Shown in pieces: positions 6,099 through 10,076 of a stretch of DNA of 10,076 nt. Made by a program: the position numbers and the translations under genes. The DNA comes from Oscillospiraceae bacterium. Lineage in GTDB: Bacteria; Bacillota; Clostridia; Oscillospirales; Oscillospiraceae. A model generated the notes under the pieces. The model saw nothing but the letters and a program-made list of their open reading frames with translations, did not search any database and was not told the DNA's origin. The stretch is taken from assembly GCA_016296235.1 (NCBI GenBank), contig JAEDJR010000064.1:1-10076 (forward strand), given 5' to 3'. Each line of letters starts with the position of its first letter. Positions within the stretch are counted from its first letter, which is position 1.

Positions 6099-7011
6099 TC
6101 TGTGCGCAGGCCCATTCTCCCTGCCGGAGATGGGCTTCTTTCATTTTAAGAGTCAGGGTGTTCAGCACCCGCTTTTTGTCGGCGCTCCACAGAGGCGCGA
6201 TCAGATCTTTTTTGGCCCCGTCGCCGGTGAGCCGGTGGATTACCACCTCCGGAGGCAGGATTCGCAGGCAGTCCAGGATCAGATCACAGTATTCCTCCAG
6301 CTCCAGCGTCCGGAAGGCTCCGGCGGCGTAGTCCACGGCCAGATCCGTGCCCCGCAGGACGTGCAGAAGCTGCAGCTTGATGCCGTCGGTGCATTGGCCA
6401 GCATAGCGGACGGTTTCCAGCATCTGCGCCCGGCTCTCTCCCGGCAGACCGAGAATCACATGGGTGACGGCCTCCAGCCCACGGTCATGGAGACTGGAGA
6501 CGGCCCGGTCGTAGACCGGCAGCTCGTAGCCCCGGCGGATGGCCCGGGCGGTGGCCGGGTGGATGGTCTGCAGGCCCAGCTCCACCCAAACGGGCTTTTC
6601 CCGGTTCAGCTCCGCCAGAAGCGCCAGAACCTCGTCGGGCAGGCAATCGGGCCGGGTGGCGATGGACAGCACCGCCACCTCGGGGTGAGAGATGGCAGCA
6701 CGGAACAGGGGCTCCAGATAGGCGACTGGGGCATAGGTGTTGGTGAAATTCTGAAAGTAGGCGATGTATGTCCCGCCCTTGATCTTCCCGGCCACCCGGG
6801 CCTTGGCGGCTTCGATCTGCGCCCAGACGGAATCTCCGCTCTGGGCAAAAGCGCCGCTGCCGTCTCCGGCGCAGAAGGTGCACCCGCCGCAGCCCAGGGT
6901 GCCGTCCCGGTTGGGACAGGTCATGCCGCCGTCCAGGGCCAGCTTGTAGACCTTGCAGCCGAACCGCTCCCGCAGCCGGTCGGACAGACGGTTATATGCG
7001 TATCCTTCCAA
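6058..7011 (-). CDS. yhcC: YhcC-type radical SAM protein (TIGR01212 family), C-terminus altered by a repeat element
   Basis: 317 residues. The 4Fe-4S cluster Cys are C32, C44 and C47 in CPNRDGT...CTFC, the C-x11-C-x2-C spacing of E. coli YhcC. Other family stretches include ATRPDCLPDEVL (118-129), WVELGLQT (142-149), VILGLPGE (185-192), GIKLQLLHVLRGT (210-222) and LIAPLWS (270-276). It should cleave S-adenosylmethionine to start a radical reaction; the biochemical role of YhcC is poorly known. The start is a TTG at 7011, three bases after the upstream stop, so translation is probably coupled; ribosome site weak. The homologous end seems to be near residue 300 (RQGEW). Residues 305-317 are encoded by the inverted end of the neighbouring repeat element, which also supplies the TAA. 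The catalytic part is intact, so it is probably functional. Confidence 0.9.
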   Translation of the reverse strand: MEGYAYNRLSDRLRERFGCKVYKLALDGGMTCPNRDGTLGCGGCTFCAGDGSGAFAQSGDSVWAQIEAAKARVAGKIKGGTYIAYFQNFTNTYAPVAYLEPLFRAAISHPEVAVLSIATRPDCLPDEVLALLAELNREKPVWVELGLQTIHPATARAIRRGYELPVYDRAVSSLHDRGLEAVTHVILGLPGESRAQMLETVRYAGQCTDGIKLQLLHVLRGTDLAVDYAAGAFRTLELEEYCDLILDCLRILPPEVVIHRLTGDGAKKDLIAPLWSADKKRVLNTLTLKMKEAHLRQGEWACAQIDNGRIRCADDLK

Positions 7012-7014
7012 GCC

Positions 7015-8631
7015 TCAGCCCCACAGAGCGGTGAGCATGGGAATGACCTGCTTTTTCCGGGATACCACGCCGGGCAGGAAGCAGGCGTGATCCTTCAGCT
7101 CCGTGCTGAAGGCCTGACGGAAGATGTCCTCGTCGCCCAGATACAGCAGATGGGAGCCCTCCACCAGCACATCGGTGAGCATGAGGATCAGCATGCTGTA
7201 ATCCCGCTCGGTCCGCAGCCGGTCCATGACGGCCAGGAACTCATCCCGGCGGGTCAGGAGCTTCTCCGAATCCACGCAGGTGACCTGGCTGACGGCCAGG
7301 GTGTGCTCGGCGATGTGGAACTCCTTGAAGTCCGTGAGGATCAGCTCCTCGGCGGGCTTGGACATGTTGGTGTTTTCCGAGAAGATGAACTGCCCCAGCT
7401 CGTCCAGCTGCACGCCGGCAATGCGGGCCATGCGCTCAGCCATGCGGCGATCCCGATCCGTGGAGGTGGGGGATTTGAACATGACGGTGTCGGACAAAAT
7501 GGCGGCGGCCAGGAGGCCCGCCAGCTTGCCGGAGGGCATCAGACCCTTTTCCTGGTACATGCCGGCGATGATGGTGGAGGTGGAGCCCACCACTTCGTTG
7601 CGGACATAGATGGGATTGGTGGTCTGGATGTCGGCCAGACGGTGGTGGTCGATGATTTCCATGATTTCGGCCTGGCTCAGGCCGGGAACGGACTGGGAGA
7701 CCTCGTTGTGGTCCACCAGCACCACCCGCTTGCGCCGGGGACGCAGCAGATGGAAGCGGGACAGGGTGCCCACGACTTTTTCGTTTTCGTCCAGAATGGG
7801 GTAGTTGCGGTGGCGGCTCTTGGAGACCACTTCCCGCACATCGTCCAGGAAATCGTCCAGGTGGAAGCACTCCAGGTCGTCCCTGCGGCAGATGCGGTCC
7901 ACGGGGGTGGCGTGATAGATGAACCGGGCGGTGCGCACGGCGTCAAAGGGCGTGGAGATGATGCAGGTGCGGGTGGGAATTCTCCGCAGCTCCTCCGGCA
8001 GCTCCGCCTGGCAGACAATCAGGCAGCTGACGCCCATTTCGATGGCCCGGCGGGCCATTTCCGGCTGGTTGCCGCAGATGACAATGGAATTTGCCTCCCG
8101 GAACAGCAGGCTCTCCCGGGTCTGGGGCAGGGCGATGGTCACTTCGCCGGAAACCGTATCCACCAGGTTGCCGTTTTCGTTGAGAATCTGGCCCTCCAGG
8201 ACGCTCAGCAGATTGAACACCGGGATCTCCTCCACCTGGGCCTTGGCGGTGACCTCCATGTCAAAGTTGGCGATTTCGGCAGGGGAAACCATGCCGAAGA
8301 GATGGCCGTCCTCGTCGGTGACGGGAATGCCGGGGATGTTCCGGTTGGCCTGCAGGGCCTCCCAGGCCCGGGAGATGGTCACGCCGGCGTTGAGGGCCGG
8401 GGGCATATCATAGTCCAGGTCGCGAACCTGGGTCCGCATGGTGATGAGCTTGACCGGCGGCTGAAAATCAAAACGTTCCAGAATCCGGTGGGTTTCGTCG
8501 CTGATGTGGCCCAGCCGGGCAGCCACATACTCCCGGTCGCCCAGGGAGTTGCGCAGGGCGGCGTAGGCGATGGCCGCCACGATGGAGTCTGTATCCGGAT
8601 TGCGGTGTCCGGTGACATAGATAGGATCCAT
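7015..8631 (-). CDS. ppaC: Manganese-dependent family II inorganic pyrophosphatase with CBS and DRTGG regulatory domains
   Basis: Hydrolyses pyrophosphate to two phosphates in the cytoplasm, pulling biosynthetic reactions forward. 538 residues against about 310 for the simple enzyme, because a regulatory insert splits the DHH domain. Metal ligands are visible: H9, D13 and D15 (GHRNPDTDS), D307 (VDHNE), the D328-H329-H330 triad and D381 (LSDTVMF). The C-terminal substrate motif SRKKQ is at 524-528. The insert holds a CBS domain (about 62-130), a DRTGG-like domain (about 140-245) and a second CBS domain (about 246-297). In studied clostridial enzymes of this type, AMP and ADP inhibit while ATP and diadenosine polyphosphates activate; the same control is inferred here. 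The ATG at 8631 is chosen over an in-frame ATG at 8664 because AAGGAGGG (8637-8644) sits five bases upstream. Probably co-transcribed with the radical SAM gene. Confidence 0.95.
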   Translation of the reverse strand: MDPIYVTGHRNPDTDSIVAAIAYAALRNSLGDREYVAARLGHISDETHRILERFDFQPPVKLITMRTQVRDLDYDMPPALNAGVTISRAWEALQANRNIPGIPVTDEDGHLFGMVSPAEIANFDMEVTAKAQVEEIPVFNLLSVLEGQILNENGNLVDTVSGEVTIALPQTRESLLFREANSIVICGNQPEMARRAIEMGVSCLIVCQAELPEELRRIPTRTCIISTPFDAVRTARFIYHATPVDRICRRDDLECFHLDDFLDDVREVVSKSRHRNYPILDENEKVVGTLSRFHLLRPRRKRVVLVDHNEVSQSVPGLSQAEIMEIIDHHRLADIQTTNPIYVRNEVVGSTSTIIAGMYQEKGLMPSGKLAGLLAAAILSDTVMFKSPTSTDRDRRMAERMARIAGVQLDELGQFIFSENTNMSKPAEELILTDFKEFHIAEHTLAVSQVTCVDSEKLLTRRDEFLAVMDRLRTERDYSMLILMLTDVLVEGSHLLYLGDEDIFRQAFSTELKDHACFLPGVVSRKKQVIPMLTALWG

Positions 8632-8636
8632 AGTTT

Positions 8637-8644
8637 CCCTCCTT
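8637..8644 (-). promoter_or_regulatory. Ribosome binding site that decides the pyrophosphatase start
   Basis: AAGGAGGG on the minus strand, five bases before the ATG at 8631. The in-frame ATG at 8664 would lie within the promoter inverted repeat and is rejected. Confidence 0.85.
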
Positions 8645-8654
8645 TTCTGAATGT

Positions 8655-8687
8655 AGTATATCACATTCGGGAAAATTGTGATATACT
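8655..8687. promoter_or_regulatory. Divergent overlapping extended -10 promoters forming a perfect 11-bp inverted repeat
   Basis: AGTATATCACA (8655-8665) and TGTGATATACT (8677-8687) are exact reverse complements around an 11-base centre. Each arm contains TGATATACT, an extended -10 (TGn-TATACT). The right arm drives the aminopeptidase gene (start near 8694, ATG at 8723); the left arm drives the pyrophosphatase gene (start near 8648, ATG at 8631). No good -35 is found at 16-18 bases on either strand, fitting reliance on the extended -10. The symmetry could also be a repressor site. Confidence 0.7.
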
Positions 8688-8722
8688 GAATGGGTAAAAT
8701 TCAGGAAAAATGAGGTTGTGTC

Positions 8723-9997
8723 ATGTTACATTCATTGCTGCATTATATCGAAAAGAGCCCTGACTGCTTCCACGCGGTTCACACCCTGTCCCGGATGCTG
8801 GAGGAATCCGGCTATGTCCGCCTGCCCGAGGGCAGCTCGGAGCTGGAGGCCGGCGGCAAATACTATACCGTCCGCAGCGGTTCGTCTCTGATTGCCTTCC
8901 GCATTCCAAAGGGACAGCCCCGGGGCTTTCTGCTGACCGGCAGCCATTCCGATTCCCCCTGCTTCCGCGTCCGCGACCACGCCGAGCTGGCCGGGGCCTA
9001 TACCCGCCTGTCCGTGGAGCGCTACGGCGGCATGCTCAACGCCAGCTGGCTGGACCGCCCTCTGAGCGTGGCCGGCCGGGTGCTGGTGAAGCAGGGCAGC
9101 CGCATTGAAACCCGCCTGGTGGATCTGGAAAAGGATTCCGTGCTGATTCCCAACGTGGCCATCCACCTGAACCGGGAGGCCAACAACGGCGCCAAATACG
9201 ATCCCGCCCGGGATCTGCAGCCCCTCTTCGGCGGCTCCGACGCAAAGGGCGCCTTCCGGCGGGAACTGGCGGACAAGGCCGGCTGTGCCCCGGAGGACAT
9301 TCTGGCCACGGATCTGTTTGTCTATAACAACCAGCCCGGCACGGTCTGGGGGCCGGAGGGCGAATTCGTCTCGGCGCCCCGGCTGGACGACCTGGCCTGC
9401 GTGTTCGCCTGCGCCCAGGGCTTCCTGATGGCCACGGAAACGGAGGAAATTCCGGTGCTGGCGGTGTTTGACAACGAAGAAATCGGCTCCGGCACCAAGC
9501 AGGGCGCCGAGAGCATGTTCCTGCCGGATACCCTGCAGGCCATCTGCCAGGCCCGGGGACTGGATCTTCGCCGCCTGCTGACCCAGAGCATGATGCTCTC
9601 CTGCGACAACGGTCACGGCGTGCATCCCAACCATCCCGAGCTGGCCGACGCCAACGAGGCCCCGGTGCTCAACGGCGGCGTGGTCATCAAGCATTCTCCC
9701 CGCTACGCCACCGACGGCCTTTCCTCCGCCGTGTTCTCCGAGCTGTGCCGCCGGGCCGGTGTGCCGGTGCAGCACTATTCCAACCGCCCCGACCAGGCCG
9801 GCGGCTCGACCCTGGGAAACATTGCCAACACCAAGGTGGGCGTTTCCACCGTGGACATCGGCATGGCCCAGCTGGCCATGCACTCCTGCTTTGAAACGGC
9901 AGGCAGCCGGGACGTGGAATACTTCATCCGGGCGGTCACGGCCTTCTATGGCGCGGGCCTGCGGATGGAGGACGGCGCGGTGCTTCTGGACGACTGA
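8723..9997 (+). CDS. apeB: M18 family zinc aminopeptidase (aspartyl aminopeptidase type)
   Basis: Removes N-terminal residues, in this family often acidic ones, from cytoplasmic peptides. 424 residues, the normal bacterial M18 length. The two-zinc site can be read by family pattern: H75 (GSHSDSP), D222 (RLDD), E252 and E253 (FDNEEIGSGT), D295 (SCDNGHGVHPNHP) and H387 (AMHSCFE). All expected ligands and the catalytic Glu are present. No signal peptide is seen. The ATG has GAGG (8712-8715) seven bases upstream. Divergent from the pyrophosphatase gene, it shares a symmetric promoter region with it. No following gene begins within the window, and no clear terminator is seen in the last 79 bases, so it may be single or lead an operon continuing to the right. 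Confidence 0.95.
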   Translation: MLHSLLHYIEKSPDCFHAVHTLSRMLEESGYVRLPEGSSELEAGGKYYTVRSGSSLIAFRIPKGQPRGFLLTGSHSDSPCFRVRDHAELAGAYTRLSVERYGGMLNASWLDRPLSVAGRVLVKQGSRIETRLVDLEKDSVLIPNVAIHLNREANNGAKYDPARDLQPLFGGSDAKGAFRRELADKAGCAPEDILATDLFVYNNQPGTVWGPEGEFVSAPRLDDLACVFACAQGFLMATETEEIPVLAVFDNEEIGSGTKQGAESMFLPDTLQAICQARGLDLRRLLTQSMMLSCDNGHGVHPNHPELADANEAPVLNGGVVIKHSPRYATDGLSSAVFSELCRRAGVPVQHYSNRPDQAGGSTLGNIANTKVGVSTVDIGMAQLAMHSCFETAGSRDVEYFIRAVTAFYGAGLRMEDGAVLLDD

Positions 9998-10076
9998 ACA
10001 GACCGGAATACAGCCGCAAAAGGGGCCTGTCGCAAAATTCGCAACATGCACAAAAGACAACCGCACCAAGGCTCCC
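9998..10076. other. Intergenic tail with no identified feature
   Basis: The 79 bases after the aminopeptidase stop contain no convincing stem-loop with a T-run, promoter or start of a gene. Confidence 0.5.

Noticed and set aside
6130..8697. 855-codon open frame on the plus strand opposite the radical SAM and pyrophosphatase genes
   Set aside because: It is antisense to two clear gene families and spans their junction. Its translation is rich in Gly, Gln, His and Val with no recognisable domain, as expected from the complement of GC-rich codons.
8732..10069. 445-codon minus-strand frame opposite the aminopeptidase
   Set aside because: A shadow of a complete M18 gene with all metal ligands; no own ribosome site or domain seen.
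9998..10076. Terminator after the aminopeptidase gene
   Set aside because: GCAAAA and TGCGA-type motifs are direct rather than inverted repeats, and no stem followed by a T-run could be built.

Overview
The window is GC-rich with short intergenic spaces. Gene content and protein sequences suggest a Gram-positive anaerobe of the class Clostridia, probably a gut Oscillospirales-type Firmicute. The reasons are a lipoprotein zinc-binding protein instead of a periplasmic one, a heterodimeric ABC exporter of the TM287/288-BmrCD-LmrCD kind, a CBS-DRTGG family II pyrophosphatase, consensus AGGAGG ribosome sites and some TTG starts. The taxonomic placement is inference.

Layout. Positions 1-3198 (minus strand) carry two overlapping ABC exporter half-transporter genes. 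The downstream one runs off the left edge. The upstream one has a degenerate ATP site (Asp for the catalytic Glu, Gln for the switch His), so the two products should pair as a heterodimer. Positions 3199-3364 are a divergent promoter region. Positions 3365-5792 (plus strand) are a complete three-gene zinc-type ABC uptake operon: binding lipoprotein, ATPase and permease, each overlapping the next by ATGA. Positions 5793-6098 lie between convergent genes and hold a perfect 16-bp stem-loop, six 7-bp tandem repeats, and a 134-bp near-palindromic MITE-like element with 33-bp inverted ends. Positions 6058-8631 (minus strand) encode a YhcC-type radical SAM protein and, upstream of it, a nucleotide-regulated Mn-dependent inorganic pyrophosphatase; the two are probably co-transcribed. 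Positions 8632-8722 hold a second divergent promoter region with a perfect 11-bp inverted repeat. Positions 8723-9997 (plus strand) encode an M18 aminopeptidase. The last 79 bases show nothing I can identify.

No new multi-gene system is evident: every large gene belongs to a known family. The points worth a second look are regulatory or structural. (1) A near-identical TTGC(A)TTTTTCCGG element lies in mirrored orientation within both promoters between the exporter and the zinc operon. (2) The MITE-like element supplies the last 13 codons and the stop of the radical SAM gene. (3) Back-to-back extended -10 promoters form a perfect inverted repeat between the pyrophosphatase and aminopeptidase genes. 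(4) The zinc ATPase has a His/Cys-rich N-terminus.
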